A stretch of 64,000 nucleotides of DNA from Terrisporobacter mayombei. GTDB lineage: Bacteria > Bacillota > Clostridia > Peptostreptococcales > Peptostreptococcaceae. This document shows, piece by piece, positions 25,689 through 34,961 of the stretch. The stretch is taken from positions 496,001 through 560,000 of the forward strand of contig NZ_JAHZMP010000002.1 in the NCBI RefSeq assembly GCF_020748465.1. The letters run 5' to 3'. Below the pieces are notes generated by a model, which saw only the letters and a list, made by a program, of their open reading frames with translations, had not been told where the DNA came from and did no database searches. The position numbers and the translations under genes were made by a program. Within the stretch, counting starts at the first letter, position 1, and every line of letters begins with the position of its first letter.

Positions 25689-27674
25689 ATGAATAAAATA
25701 ATTGGTATTTTAGCTCATGTTGATAGTGGAAAAACTACTTTATGTGAGCAAATACTTTATCATACAAATTCCATAAGAAAAAGGGGAAGGGTGGATCATA
25801 AAGATTCATACTTTGATAACAATCATATAGAAAGACAAAGAGGTATTACGGTATTTTCTAAGGAAGGCTACTTTAACTACAAAGACTCAAATTACTACTT
25901 AATAGATACTCCTGGGCATGTGGATTTTAGTCCTGAAATGGAGAGAAGTCTGAAAATCTTAGACTATGCTATTTTAATAGTAAGTGGTGTAGAAAAAGTT
26001 CAGTCCCATAGTGAAACCATATTTAATTATTTGAGAGAACATAATATTCCAACTATTATTTTCGTAAATAAAATGGACAGAGATATATCTAATAAAGATG
26101 AGATAAATATAAGTTTAAAAGAAAATTTATCTAAGGATATTTTTGATTTTACAAAAGAACTAAGCAATAATATGAGTGAAGAGTTAATAGAATTTATTGC
26201 AGAAAAAGATGAAGAATTATTAGAAAGATTTTTAGATGATAATTTTGATTATGATCTATGGTTTGAAAAAATTAAGTCATTATTTAATAGTTGTAATATT
26301 TATCCTTGTGTATTTGGTTCAGCTTTATTTGACGAAAACGTAGACAGCCTTTTAGAAACGTTGGATTGTTTAAGTGTAAAAAATTATGATGAAAATAAAA
26401 GTTTTACTGGAAAAGTATATAAAATAAAAAGTGAAGAAAACAAACAAAGATTAACATTTATAAAAGTTATGTCAGGTAAGTTAAAAATTAAAGATGAATT
26501 ATGCTATATGGGGCAAAAAAATATATTAAGAGAGAAAGTAAATGAGATAAGAATTTATAAGGGTGATAAATTTATAAATAGAGAGGAAGCTTTTGCTGGA
26601 GAAATAGTAGCCATAAAAGGACCAAGTGAAACATATCCTTCAAATTTTATAGTGTCAAGTAAAGAAGAGGATATACTTTCTAAATTAAACACTGAAGATA
26701 ATAATTTTATTGTGCCAATGCTTGCTACAAAAGTATTATTTGATGAAAGTGTAAATATTAAAGATGTTTACTCATATTTTAAAATTTTAGGTGAAGAAGA
26801 AATTTCACTAAATCCTATATATAGCGAAGAACTTAGAGAAATAAAGATTAATATAATGGGTAAAATTCAATTGGAAGTTTTAAAAGAAATATTTTTAGAA
26901 CGATTTAATATAAATGTGGATTTTGGTCCTTGTGAAATTCTATATAAAGAAACTATAAAGGATAAAACCATAGGAATAGGTCACTTTGAGCCGCTAAGAC
27001 ATTATGCAGAGGTTGTGCTAAAAATCGAACCAGATAAAAGAAATAGTGGTATAAGTTTTGAAAGCTTAGCTCATGTGGATAATATTACAATTGGTCATCA
27101 AAATTTAGTAAATACTCATATATTTGAAAGAAGTCATAGAGGCATACTTGGTGGATATGAAGTTACAGATGTAAAAATAACTCTTTTAACTGGAAAAGAA
27201 CACAATAAGCATACTGAAGGCGGAGACTTTAGACAAGCTACCTTTAGAGCTTTAAGACAAGGTCTAGAACAAGTAGAAAATATTTTACTAGAACCTTATT
27301 ATAAATTTAAAATAGAAATAGATAATGATTATATGGGAAGGGTAATTTCAGATATACAGAAAATGAGTGGAAGTTTTAATATTAAAGATTCTAGCGATAA
27401 TAAGCCAATAATAAGTGGAAGAGGTCCTGTAAGTGAGTTTATGGATTATCCATTAGAGCTAATATCATTTACAAAGGGAAGAGGGCGAATCACATTTAAT
27501 TATGATGGATATGATGAATGCCACAATAGTGAAGAAGTTCTAAATAATAGAAATTATGATAAAAATAGTGATAAGCTTTATACATCCAATTCTATATTTT
27601 GTTCAAAAGGACAAGGTTATACTGTAAAAGGTGAAGATGTGAGAAATTACATGCATTGTGAGATAAATATATAG
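25689..27674 (+). CDS. EF-G-like GTPase of the tetracycline ribosomal-protection type
   Basis: A 661-residue translational GTPase. The G-domain motifs are complete: AHVDSGKTT (G1), RGITV (G2), DTPGH (G3) and NKMD (G4). Later domains match EF-G and TetM-type proteins (HYAEVVLKIEP, RQATFRALRQGLEQ, GRGRITF). It is a little longer than Tet(M)/Tet(O), and the end (SIFCSKGQGYTVKGEDV) differs from known resistance proteins. It may release tetracycline from the ribosome or have another role there. TGAGGTG fits the ATG at 25689; an ATG at 25677 overlaps that box. No mobile element is nearby and base composition matches the neighbours, so it looks chromosomal and native. Confidence 0.8.
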   Translation: MNKIIGILAHVDSGKTTLCEQILYHTNSIRKRGRVDHKDSYFDNNHIERQRGITVFSKEGYFNYKDSNYYLIDTPGHVDFSPEMERSLKILDYAILIVSGVEKVQSHSETIFNYLREHNIPTIIFVNKMDRDISNKDEINISLKENLSKDIFDFTKELSNNMSEELIEFIAEKDEELLERFLDDNFDYDLWFEKIKSLFNSCNIYPCVFGSALFDENVDSLLETLDCLSVKNYDENKSFTGKVYKIKSEENKQRLTFIKVMSGKLKIKDELCYMGQKNILREKVNEIRIYKGDKFINREEAFAGEIVAIKGPSETYPSNFIVSSKEEDILSKLNTEDNNFIVPMLATKVLFDESVNIKDVYSYFKILGEEEISLNPIYSEELREIKINIMGKIQLEVLKEIFLERFNINVDFGPCEILYKETIKDKTIGIGHFEPLRHYAEVVLKIEPDKRNSGISFESLAHVDNITIGHQNLVNTHIFERSHRGILGGYEVTDVKITLLTGKEHNKHTEGGDFRQATFRALRQGLEQVENILLEPYYKFKIEIDNDYMGRVISDIQKMSGSFNIKDSSDNKPIISGRGPVSEFMDYPLELISFTKGRGRITFNYDGYDECHNSEEVLNNRNYDKNSDKLYTSNSIFCSKGQGYTVKGEDVRNYMHCEINI

Positions 27675-27688
27675 CTTGGGAGATAAAA

Positions 27689-28468
27689 ATGAAAGAAGAA
27701 TATAAAGTACTTTTAGATAATAAAAATAACTCCATTAGTTTTTTATATAAGGAAGAAAATATAGGAGTTAAAGTTGAATATAGAAAAAGAAAAAATATTT
27801 CAATTAGGATAATTCCTAAAAATACTATAGAAATAATTAGTCCAAGATCTGTATCTATTTCATTTTTAAAAAAAGTACTTGAGGAAAAATCATCTTGGAT
27901 AATGAAGACTTTAGATAAATTTGAAAATATGGATGAAAGCTTTAAGGAAAGAAAATATGTAAATGATGAAATTTTCTATTACTTAGGAGAGGAATATAAA
28001 CTAAAAATAGTTGAAGATAAAAACACTGAAAATAATAAAAAGAATTATTGTCATATAGATATAAAGGATAAGAACTTAATTATTACTACTAATAATAATG
28101 AAGGTGAGTATATTAAAAATGAACTTAAAAAATGGTACAAAATAGAAAGTGAAAAAATAGTTTTAAAAAGGCTTGAAGTATTAAAAAAAGAAAAGCCTAT
28201 GATGAATAAACTGATACCTAATATAATTAAAATTAAAGAACAAAAGAAAAGATGGGGAAGTTGTACGTCTAAAAAAACTATTTATATTAATTCAAGGATT
28301 TCCATGGCAAAAGTTCATGTAATAGATTATATTATTGTTCATGAATTTTCACACTTGGCTCAGATGAATCACTCAAAGGACTTTTATAATCTTGTAGAAG
28401 AAATATTACCTGATTTTAGAAAAAGTGAAAAATGGCTTAAAGAAAACTCCTACAAACTTACGTTGTAA
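27689..28468 (+). CDS. YgjP/SprT-like M48-type metallopeptidase
   Basis: A 259-residue protein of the YgjP (DUF45) family. The zinc site is clear as HEFSHLAQMNHSKDF near residue 217, an HExxH motif with a downstream third ligand region, preceded by KKRWGSCTSKKTIYINSRI typical of the family. It starts 14 bases after the GTPase gene with a GGGAG box, so the two may be one transcript. The substrates of such predicted peptidases are unknown. Confidence 0.85.
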   Translation: MKEEYKVLLDNKNNSISFLYKEENIGVKVEYRKRKNISIRIIPKNTIEIISPRSVSISFLKKVLEEKSSWIMKTLDKFENMDESFKERKYVNDEIFYYLGEEYKLKIVEDKNTENNKKNYCHIDIKDKNLIITTNNNEGEYIKNELKKWYKIESEKIVLKRLEVLKKEKPMMNKLIPNIIKIKEQKKRWGSCTSKKTIYINSRISMAKVHVIDYIIVHEFSHLAQMNHSKDFYNLVEEILPDFRKSEKWLKENSYKLTL

Positions 28469-28519
28469 TTTTTATATTTGTAATAAAGCAATAATCGTAT
28501 TATAGAGGAGGATTACAGA

Positions 28520-29542
28520 TTGAAAAAAGAAAAAATAAATTTGGACAAAGTAATAGATTTTAAAAAATGGCAAACTCTTCAAGATAATTTATCTTTAGTT
28601 ACAAACATGGCTATTATAACAGTTGATTATAAGGGAAATCCCATAAGTAAACATAGTAAATGTTCTAGGTTTTGTGAATCTGTAAGAAATCATCCTCAAA
28701 TGGTGAAGTATTGCCAAAAATGTGACTCCAGAGGTGGACTTGAAGCTGTTAGGTCAAATGAACCTTATATTTATCTATGTCACTACAATATAGTAGATGT
28801 GGCAGTTCCTATAATTATTGATGGCAGATATATGGGTGCAATAATGGCAGGTCAAGTTAAATTAAGTGATAATTATACTGAAGATATGGAGAAAATAGTA
28901 GATACTTCTAACAACTCAGTGTCTATTGAGGTTTTGGAAGAATTTAAGGAATATTATGAGCAGCTACCCTTACTTACTTATAAAGAAGTGCAAAATATAG
29001 CTAATATGTTGTCTTCTCTTTGTAATTATCTAGTGGAGGAAGCATTAGATAAAAATTTAATTTTAGAAATGTATAAAAAGTCTATAGGTAATAATAAAGA
29101 ATTAGATGAAGATTTTTTCCAAGGTTATAGTGTAGATAATATTGAGAAACTAAAAAAGGGACTATCTAATGCTGTGATTGATGCTTATGTATCACAGTAT
29201 GGATGTGATAAAAAGGTTAGTTCAACTTTAAAGCCAGCAATTGATTATATATACAAAAATAAAAGTGAAAATATTACTGTGGAAAGTATGGCGAAAGTTT
29301 GTCATATAAGCCAAAGTTATTTTAGTAGATTATTTTCAAAGGAAATGGGAGATAGTTTTTCTAATTATATATCAAAATTGAAAATTAATTGGGCTAAAGA
29401 ACTTTTGGAAGACAGTGATATGAGTGTAAGCCAAATAAGTGATGAACTTGGATTTAATGAACCTGGTTACTTTATTAAAATTTTTAAAAAATATGAAGGA
29501 GTAACACCTTCTGTTTATAGAAAATATTATAAAAACATGTAA
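28520..29542 (+). CDS. PocR-sensor AraC-family regulator, probable glycerol regulator
   Basis: A 340-residue regulator. The N-terminal 170 residues form a PocR-type ligand-binding domain with conserved cysteines (CSRFCESVRNHPQMVKYCQKC) and GRYMGAIMAGQVKL. The C-terminal 100 residues are an AraC double helix-turn-helix (ISQSYFSRLFSKEM and SDELGFNEPGYFIKIFKKYE). PocR domains bind small diols or similar ligands, and the next operon on the same strand uses glycerol, so I infer that it controls gldA-dhaKL. The start is a TTG after GAGGAGG. Confidence 0.85.
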   Translation: MKKEKINLDKVIDFKKWQTLQDNLSLVTNMAIITVDYKGNPISKHSKCSRFCESVRNHPQMVKYCQKCDSRGGLEAVRSNEPYIYLCHYNIVDVAVPIIIDGRYMGAIMAGQVKLSDNYTEDMEKIVDTSNNSVSIEVLEEFKEYYEQLPLLTYKEVQNIANMLSSLCNYLVEEALDKNLILEMYKKSIGNNKELDEDFFQGYSVDNIEKLKKGLSNAVIDAYVSQYGCDKKVSSTLKPAIDYIYKNKSENITVESMAKVCHISQSYFSRLFSKEMGDSFSNYISKLKINWAKELLEDSDMSVSQISDELGFNEPGYFIKIFKKYEGVTPSVYRKYYKNM

Positions 29543-29622
29543 AAATGAATGATTTCACAAGAAATTTTATATGTAAGTTTCATCTATAAATAAAAGATTA
29601 ACAATTTAATGAGAATATTAAG

Positions 29623-29672
29623 AAAGCTATAAATAGAAAAGAGTTCATCTCTTTTTATTTATAGCTTTTTTA
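29623..29672 (+). terminator. Intrinsic terminator after the PocR regulator
   Basis: AAAGCTATAAATAGAAAAGAG pairs with CTCTTTTTATTTATAGCTTT (one bulge), followed by T residues. Confidence 0.88.
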
Positions 29673-29680
29673 GTAATAAT

Positions 29681-29763
29681 TTACCTAAATATTAGGTAAA
29701 CTTAAGGTTTACATTGTGAAAAATAATAAATTTTTATGTTTAAAAAATAGTTAAGTACTTAAC
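29681..29763 (+). promoter_or_regulatory. Cluster of three palindromes upstream of gldA
   Basis: Three inverted repeats lie in 83 bases: TTACCTAA-N3-TTAGGTAA at 29681-29699, GTAAAC-N5-GTTTAC at 29696-29712 overlapping it, and the perfect palindrome GTTAAGTACTTAAC at 29750-29763. They sit 170-250 bases before gldA, suitable for operators of the PocR regulator or another repressor. The rest of the 386-base gap between the two genes shows no ORF. Confidence 0.5.
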
Positions 29764-29928
29764 GAAAAGTAGAAATAGTACAATTTTCTTATTTTAGTTC
29801 ATAAAAATACGATTATAAATTGTAATTTTATGACATGTAAGCCTAATGATTAAATAGGAAAACGATATTATAATTAAAATATAAAATTTCAACAAAATAA
29901 AATTAAAATAGATGGGAGTAATTAAAAG

Positions 29929-31059
29929 ATGAGAAAAGCATTTATATGTCCAACAAAATATGTTCAAGGTGAAGATGAATTATTAAATTTAGGTTATTTC
30001 GTAAAAACTTTTGGAAAATCAGCACTACTTATAGCACACCCAGATGATGTAAATCGTGTGAAAGATAAGTTAGACAAAACTTGTGAGAAGTTTAATATTA
30101 CTTTAGTAGAAAGTGGATTTACAGGAGAGTGCTCAAGACAAGAAGTAACAAGATTACAAGAAGTAGCAAGAGAAAACAACTGTGATTGTACAATAGGTCT
30201 TGGTGGAGGTAAAGCAATAGATACTGCAAAATGTGTTGCTGAAGGTGAAGCTTTAATAATAGTTCCAACAATAGCAGCAACAGATGCACCTACTAGCCAT
30301 TCAGCAGTATTATACACTCCAGATGGATCTTTTGATGATTACGCATATTTTAAACAAAGTCCAAGTGTAGTACTAATAGATACAACTGTAATAGCTAAAG
30401 CACCCACTAGATTTTTAGTATCTGGAATGGGCGATGCCTTATCAACTTATTTTGAAGCTAGAGCAACAAAAGCATCATACTCAAATGTAAATGCTGGTCT
30501 TCCTTGTGGAGCAAGAGAAAATTTAACAGCTCCAGCAAAAGGTACTAATACTGCTTTTGCTCTTGCAAAATTATGTTACGAAACTTTACTTGCTGATGGA
30601 TCTAAGGCAAAAGTATCTTGTGATTGTAACTTAGTTACTCCAGCTCTTGAAAATATAATAGAGGCAAACATCCTTTTATCAGGACTTGGTTTTGAAAGTG
30701 GAGGACTTGCAGCAGCACATGCTATACATGATGGACTTACTATATTAGAAGGAACTCATAAGTATTTCCATGGTGAAAAAGTTGCATTTGGTACTTTAGC
30801 TCAGTTAGTACTAGAAAATGCATCTGAAGAAGAAATAAATCAAGTATTAGACTTCTGTATGGAAGTAGGTTTACCAGTTTGCTTAGAAGATATAGGTGTA
30901 AATGAAATAAGCGAAGAAGAATTAATGGAAGTTGCAGCAAAATCTTGTATACAAGAAGAATCAGTACATTCTATGCCATTCCCTATAAGCGTAGAAGCTG
31001 TGGCAGCTTCAATTATAACTGCTGATAGACTTGGAAGAAACTATAAGAATAATAAATAA
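29929..31059 (+). CDS. gldA: Glycerol dehydrogenase
   Basis: A 376-residue iron-containing-type alcohol dehydrogenase that oxidises glycerol to dihydroxyacetone with NAD+. The NAD-binding GLGGGKAIDTAK segment is near residue 90. Metal ligands are visible as the Asp in MGDALSTYFEARA, the His in GLAAAHAIHDGLT and the His in KYFHGEKVAFGTL. It precedes dihydroxyacetone kinase, forming the oxidative glycerol route. The ATG follows a GGGAG box. Confidence 0.93.
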   Translation: MRKAFICPTKYVQGEDELLNLGYFVKTFGKSALLIAHPDDVNRVKDKLDKTCEKFNITLVESGFTGECSRQEVTRLQEVARENNCDCTIGLGGGKAIDTAKCVAEGEALIIVPTIAATDAPTSHSAVLYTPDGSFDDYAYFKQSPSVVLIDTTVIAKAPTRFLVSGMGDALSTYFEARATKASYSNVNAGLPCGARENLTAPAKGTNTAFALAKLCYETLLADGSKAKVSCDCNLVTPALENIIEANILLSGLGFESGGLAAAHAIHDGLTILEGTHKYFHGEKVAFGTLAQLVLENASEEEINQVLDFCMEVGLPVCLEDIGVNEISEEELMEVAAKSCIQEESVHSMPFPISVEAVAASIITADRLGRNYKNNK

Positions 31060-31128
31060 ATTATAAAAATTTCATAAAAAGAAATTATAGTATTTTAAAT
31101 TTAAAATATAACTTATGAGGTGGAATAG

Positions 31129-32880
31129 ATGAAAAAAATCATAAATAAACCAGAAAATGTTGTTATGGAAATGTGTAACGGAATAGCCTTAGCTCACCCT
31201 GAGTTAGAGTTCGTAAAAAAATATAAAATAATAAAGAAAAAAGAAATAAATAAAGACAAGGTAAGCTTAATAAGTGGTGGAGGTAGTGGCCATGAGCCAG
31301 CACATGCAGGTTTTATAGGAAAAGGAATGTTAGATGGGGCTATATGTGGAGATGTATTTGCATCCCCTTCTCAAATTCAAGTTTATCAAGGAATAAAAGC
31401 TACTGCAAGTGAAAAAGGTACTTTACTTATAATCAAAAACTATAGTGGAGATATGATGAATTTCAAAAATGCTGCTCATTTAGCAAGTGAAGATAAAATA
31501 ACTGTAGATTATGTTAAAGTAGATGATGATATAGCTGTGGAAGATAGCTTATATACAGTAGGAAGACGTGGTGTTGCGGGAACTGTATTTGTTCATAAAA
31601 TAGCAGGTGCAGCAGCAGAGAGAGGAATGTCTTTAGAAGAAGTAAAAAAAGTAGCACAAAAGGCTGCTGACAATGTTAGAAGTTTAGGATTTGGGTTAAC
31701 TTCTTGTACAGTACCAGCAAAAGGAACTCCAACATTTGAAATAGCAGAAGACGAGATGGAATTTGGTGTTGGTATACATGGTGAGCCAGGTATAAAAAGA
31801 GAAAAAATTACTACAGCAGATGAATTAGCTAGTAGAATAGTAGATGCCTTGTCAAATGATATGAAATTAAATGAAAATGATGAAATAGCTTTATTAATAA
31901 ATGGATTTGGCGGAACACCTTTACAAGAGTTATATTTGTTTAATAACTCTGTTGCTGGTGAATTATCAAAGAAAAATATAAAAATAAACAGAACTTTTGT
32001 AGGAAATTACATGACAAGTATAGATATGGCAGGAGCATCTGTGTCTATAATGAAACTTGATGAAGAGTTAAAAGAATTATTATCATGTGAAAGTGATACT
32101 CCAGCTTTTAAAGTAAGTGGACCAGTCGACTCTGCAAAATACTCTTCTTTAGAAGTGCCTGATGAACTTGTACTTACATCTTTTGAAGTTGAGTCAAAAG
32201 AAGAGATGGCATGCATAGTAGATGAAAAAATAACACTAGATAATATGATATATATAGTTGATAAAATGAGTGAAGTAATAATAAAAAATGAAGTTCCATT
32301 TTGTGAGCTAGATTCTTTTGCAGGTGATGGGGACTTTGGTATGAGTGTCGCAAAAGGATTTAAGCAATTAAAAAGAGAGTGGAAGGAAATATTATTACAA
32401 GATAACTTAACTATAAGCAAGTTCCTAGATGATTGTTCTATGGTTATAATGGAGCATTGTGGAGGAGCATCTGGGCCTATATGGGGCTCTGCTTTTAGAA
32501 CGGCTTCTAGAGCGGTAGTAAATAAACAAGAGTTAGACATAGAGGATTTTGCAAATATGATTCAAGGTGCAGTTAAAGGAATTCAAGCTACAGGGGAGAG
32601 ATCATTTGGACGTGGTGCAGTCGTGGGAGATAAGACTCTTATAGATGCATTAGTTCCCTGTGCAGATGCTTGGACTAAAAGTGCAAAGGAAAATAATACT
32701 TTAAAAGAAGCTTTTGAGCTTGGTGCAAAAGCTGCTGTAGATGGTGCCAAATCTACAGAAGAAATAGTAGCACGTATGGGACGCGCAGGAACAGTTGGAG
32801 ATAGAAGTTTAGGTCATCCAGATGCAGGAGCATACGGACTTGGCGTAATTTTTACAGAAGTATCTAATTGCATAAAGTAA
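31129..32880 (+). CDS. dhaK: ATP-dependent dihydroxyacetone kinase, DhaK-DhaL fusion
   Basis: A 583-residue single-chain kinase that phosphorylates dihydroxyacetone to DHAP. Residues 1-330 are the DhaK domain: SGGGSGHEPAHAGFIGKGML near residue 45 and the substrate-binding His217 in VGIHGEPG. Residues 360-583 are the ATP-binding DhaL domain with LDSFAGDGDFGMSVAKGF and GDRSLGHPDAGA. The fusion means it uses ATP directly instead of the phosphotransferase system. It follows gldA by 69 bases and finishes the conversion of glycerol to a glycolytic intermediate. Confidence 0.93.
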   Translation: MKKIINKPENVVMEMCNGIALAHPELEFVKKYKIIKKKEINKDKVSLISGGGSGHEPAHAGFIGKGMLDGAICGDVFASPSQIQVYQGIKATASEKGTLLIIKNYSGDMMNFKNAAHLASEDKITVDYVKVDDDIAVEDSLYTVGRRGVAGTVFVHKIAGAAAERGMSLEEVKKVAQKAADNVRSLGFGLTSCTVPAKGTPTFEIAEDEMEFGVGIHGEPGIKREKITTADELASRIVDALSNDMKLNENDEIALLINGFGGTPLQELYLFNNSVAGELSKKNIKINRTFVGNYMTSIDMAGASVSIMKLDEELKELLSCESDTPAFKVSGPVDSAKYSSLEVPDELVLTSFEVESKEEMACIVDEKITLDNMIYIVDKMSEVIIKNEVPFCELDSFAGDGDFGMSVAKGFKQLKREWKEILLQDNLTISKFLDDCSMVIMEHCGGASGPIWGSAFRTASRAVVNKQELDIEDFANMIQGAVKGIQATGERSFGRGAVVGDKTLIDALVPCADAWTKSAKENNTLKEAFELGAKAAVDGAKSTEEIVARMGRAGTVGDRSLGHPDAGAYGLGVIFTEVSNCIK

Positions 32881-32891
32881 GATAATAAGTA

Positions 32892-32925
32892 AAAGAGTAT
32901 TAAAATTATCATTTTAATACTCTTA
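32892..32925 (+). terminator. Weak terminator-like hairpin after dhaK
   Basis: AAGAGTATTAAAAT pairs with ATTTTAATACTCTT, but the next bases are AAAAAC, not a T run. It may reduce rather than stop transcription into the hydrolase gene. Confidence 0.5.
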
Positions 32926-32952
32926 AAAACATATTTAGATGAGGGAAAAGTA

Positions 32953-33897
32953 ATGAAGTGTAAAGAATTTTATTTTGAAGGAAAAGAAGATTTAAATATA
33001 CATGTTTATAAATATACAAGTGAAAATATAAAACCAAAAGCAGTAATACAAATAGCTCATGGTATGTCAGAAACAGCAATTAGATATAAAGAATTTGCAC
33101 AAAAACTAACTGAAAATGGTTATATTGTTTATATAAATGATCATAGAGGGCACGGTATAACAGCTAAAACTATGGATAATGTGGGATATTTAGCTGAAAA
33201 AGAAGGATTTACATGTTTAGTAGAAGACATGAGTATTCTTACAAACATAATTAAAGAGGAAAATCCTGATTTGCCAATATATTTATTTGGACACAGTATG
33301 GGTTCTTTTGCTAGCCAAAGATATATAATGGAATATGGTAATAATTTAGCAGGTCTAATATTATCTGGCTCAAACGGTAGACATGGTAAAATCTTAAAAG
33401 TAGCTGAATTAGTATCAAAATCTGAAATAAAAAAGCATGGAAGAAGACATAGAAGTAACAAGTTAGATAGTTTAATATTTGGCGGAAATAATAAAGGATT
33501 TAAACCATCTAAAACTGACTTTGATTGGCTAAGTAGAGATGAAAAAGAGGTACAAAAGTATATAGATGATCCTTTCTGTGGTGTGCTATTTACTTGTGGA
33601 TTCTTCTATGATTTTATAAAAGGATTGCAAGAAGTGGAAGATAAATATAACTTAAAGAAAGTTCCTTTAGATTTACCTATTTATATAATGTCTGGAGATA
33701 GAGATCCAGTTGGTAAAAATGGAAAAGGTGTTCTTAGACTTAAAAATACATATGCGAATTTAGGTGTTAAGAACGTTTCATGCAAGTTATATGAAGGTGG
33801 CAGACATGAGATGTTAAATGAAATAAATAAAGATGAAGTTATTAAAGATATAATTTATTGGCTTGATGAAAGAGAAAAAGAATGGGTTAATGCTTAA
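32953..33897 (+). CDS. Alpha/beta hydrolase, monoacylglycerol lipase-like
   Basis: A 314-residue serine hydrolase of the monoacylglycerol lipase/lysophospholipase family. The start pattern AHGMSETAIRYKEFAQKL and DHRGHG are family signatures; the nucleophile is in GHSMGSFASQ near residue 115, an Asp in SGDRDPVG near 256 and the His in EGGRHEMLNE near 283. There is no signal peptide. It lies just after gldA and dhaKL, so it may free glycerol from monoacylglycerols to feed them; that link rests on context. A GAGGG box precedes the ATG. Confidence 0.85.
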   Translation: MKCKEFYFEGKEDLNIHVYKYTSENIKPKAVIQIAHGMSETAIRYKEFAQKLTENGYIVYINDHRGHGITAKTMDNVGYLAEKEGFTCLVEDMSILTNIIKEENPDLPIYLFGHSMGSFASQRYIMEYGNNLAGLILSGSNGRHGKILKVAELVSKSEIKKHGRRHRSNKLDSLIFGGNNKGFKPSKTDFDWLSRDEKEVQKYIDDPFCGVLFTCGFFYDFIKGLQEVEDKYNLKKVPLDLPIYIMSGDRDPVGKNGKGVLRLKNTYANLGVKNVSCKLYEGGRHEMLNEINKDEVIKDIIYWLDEREKEWVNA

Positions 33898-33905
33898 AAT
33901 GTATA

Positions 33906-33944
33906 TAAATAAAGTGGGATCAGAAATGATACCCACTTTATTTT
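33906..33944. terminator. Bidirectional terminator
   Basis: AATAAAGTGGG pairs with CCCACTTTATT around an imperfect ATCA/TGAT inner stem, between convergent genes. Confidence 0.8.
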
Positions 33945-33945
33945 G

Positions 33946-34716
33946 TTATACTACTTCAAAAAGAAGCTTTATAAAAAATATAGATAAAACTACAATCATA
34001 AGAGGTTTTACAATTTTAACTCCCTTATCTGTAAATAGATTAGTGCCAACATAATTTCCCGCAATTCCAAAGAAACCTGCAATAAGCCCTACACTTAACA
34101 TTACTTTTCCATTTAAAAGGAAAACACATAAACTAGTTATATTAGTAGTTAAATTAATAACTTTAGTAATACCAGCAGACTCATTTAAAGTCATATGGGC
34201 AAAACTAGTTAAGGCTATCATTAAAAAAGTTCCAGTACCAGGGCCATAAAAGCCATCGTAAAAACCTATAAACAAAGCAACAATCATACCTATAATCAAA
34301 GTTTTCTTATATGAAAAATCATCCTCATCATATTCTTTTTTATTTTTCTCTAAACTTTTATTAAAAATAACATATAAGCCTGTTATAGGTAAAATCACAA
34401 GCATAATTAACTTGAAAATTTTATCATCAATCAATAAGGCTGTTTTTGCACCCATCATAGATCCAATTAAGGCACAAACAGCACAGTATATGGCTGTTTT
34501 TAAATTAATATATCCTTTTTTTGCAAATCTATATGTAGCTAGGGAAGTTCCCATGGCTGAGCTTAATTTGTTTGTTCCAATTGCCATATGAACAGGTAAA
34601 CCAGACATCATATAAGCAGGAAGTGAAATAAATCCCCCACCGCCAGCAATTGAATCAACAAATCCACCAAGAAAGACAAGGGGACAAACGATTAGATAAA
34701 TAGTAAGTGACTCCAA
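33946..34716 (-). CDS. TSUP-family permease (TauE/SafE)
   Basis: A 256-residue membrane protein with about eight helices in two halves. Diagnostic segments are GGFVDSIAGGGGFISLPAYM near the start and GFYDGFYGPGTGTFLMIAL in the second half. The family exports or imports sulfite, sulfonates or other organic anions; the substrate is unknown. A GGAGG box fits the TTG at 34716; the longer frame begins inside that box. No sulfur genes are adjacent. Confidence 0.88.
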   Translation of the reverse strand: MESLTIYLIVCPLVFLGGFVDSIAGGGGFISLPAYMMSGLPVHMAIGTNKLSSAMGTSLATYRFAKKGYINLKTAIYCAVCALIGSMMGAKTALLIDDKIFKLIMLVILPITGLYVIFNKSLEKNKKEYDEDDFSYKKTLIIGMIVALFIGFYDGFYGPGTGTFLMIALTSFAHMTLNESAGITKVINLTTNITSLCVFLLNGKVMLSVGLIAGFFGIAGNYVGTNLFTDKGVKIVKPLMIVVLSIFFIKLLFEVV

Positions 34717-34900
34717 TATGTATTCCTCCAATTAGTAATTAATTCTTTGTATTTAATTATAATTATAGTTTATAAATTTGAGAATAGGAAGTATAGCATT
34801 TAATACTGCACACAAAACATAAGACAAATAAGTTCAATATTTTTATAATGATTTTTTGGAATAGAAAAAACTATTATAAAAATATTGCACAAACATGACA

Positions 34901-34925
34901 TCTGTTATATATTATATATAACAGA
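34901..34925 (+). promoter_or_regulatory. Perfect 25-nt palindrome, probable GntR operator
   Basis: TCTGTTATATAT-T-ATATATAACAGA is a perfect palindrome with 12-bp arms, about 36 bases before the ABC exporter ATG. It shares the TGTT-N13-AACA spacing with a site at the GntR gene (39694-39714), so both are probably bound by the same GntR repressor. Confidence 0.7.
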
Positions 34926-34961
34926 TAGAAAAACTATAAAATATATAAAGAGGGAGATAAA

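Noticed and set aside
32007-32540. A 177-aa minus-strand ORF inside dhaK
   Set aside because: It is antisense to well-conserved DhaK/DhaL motifs, with biased Ser-rich composition typical of a shadow frame.
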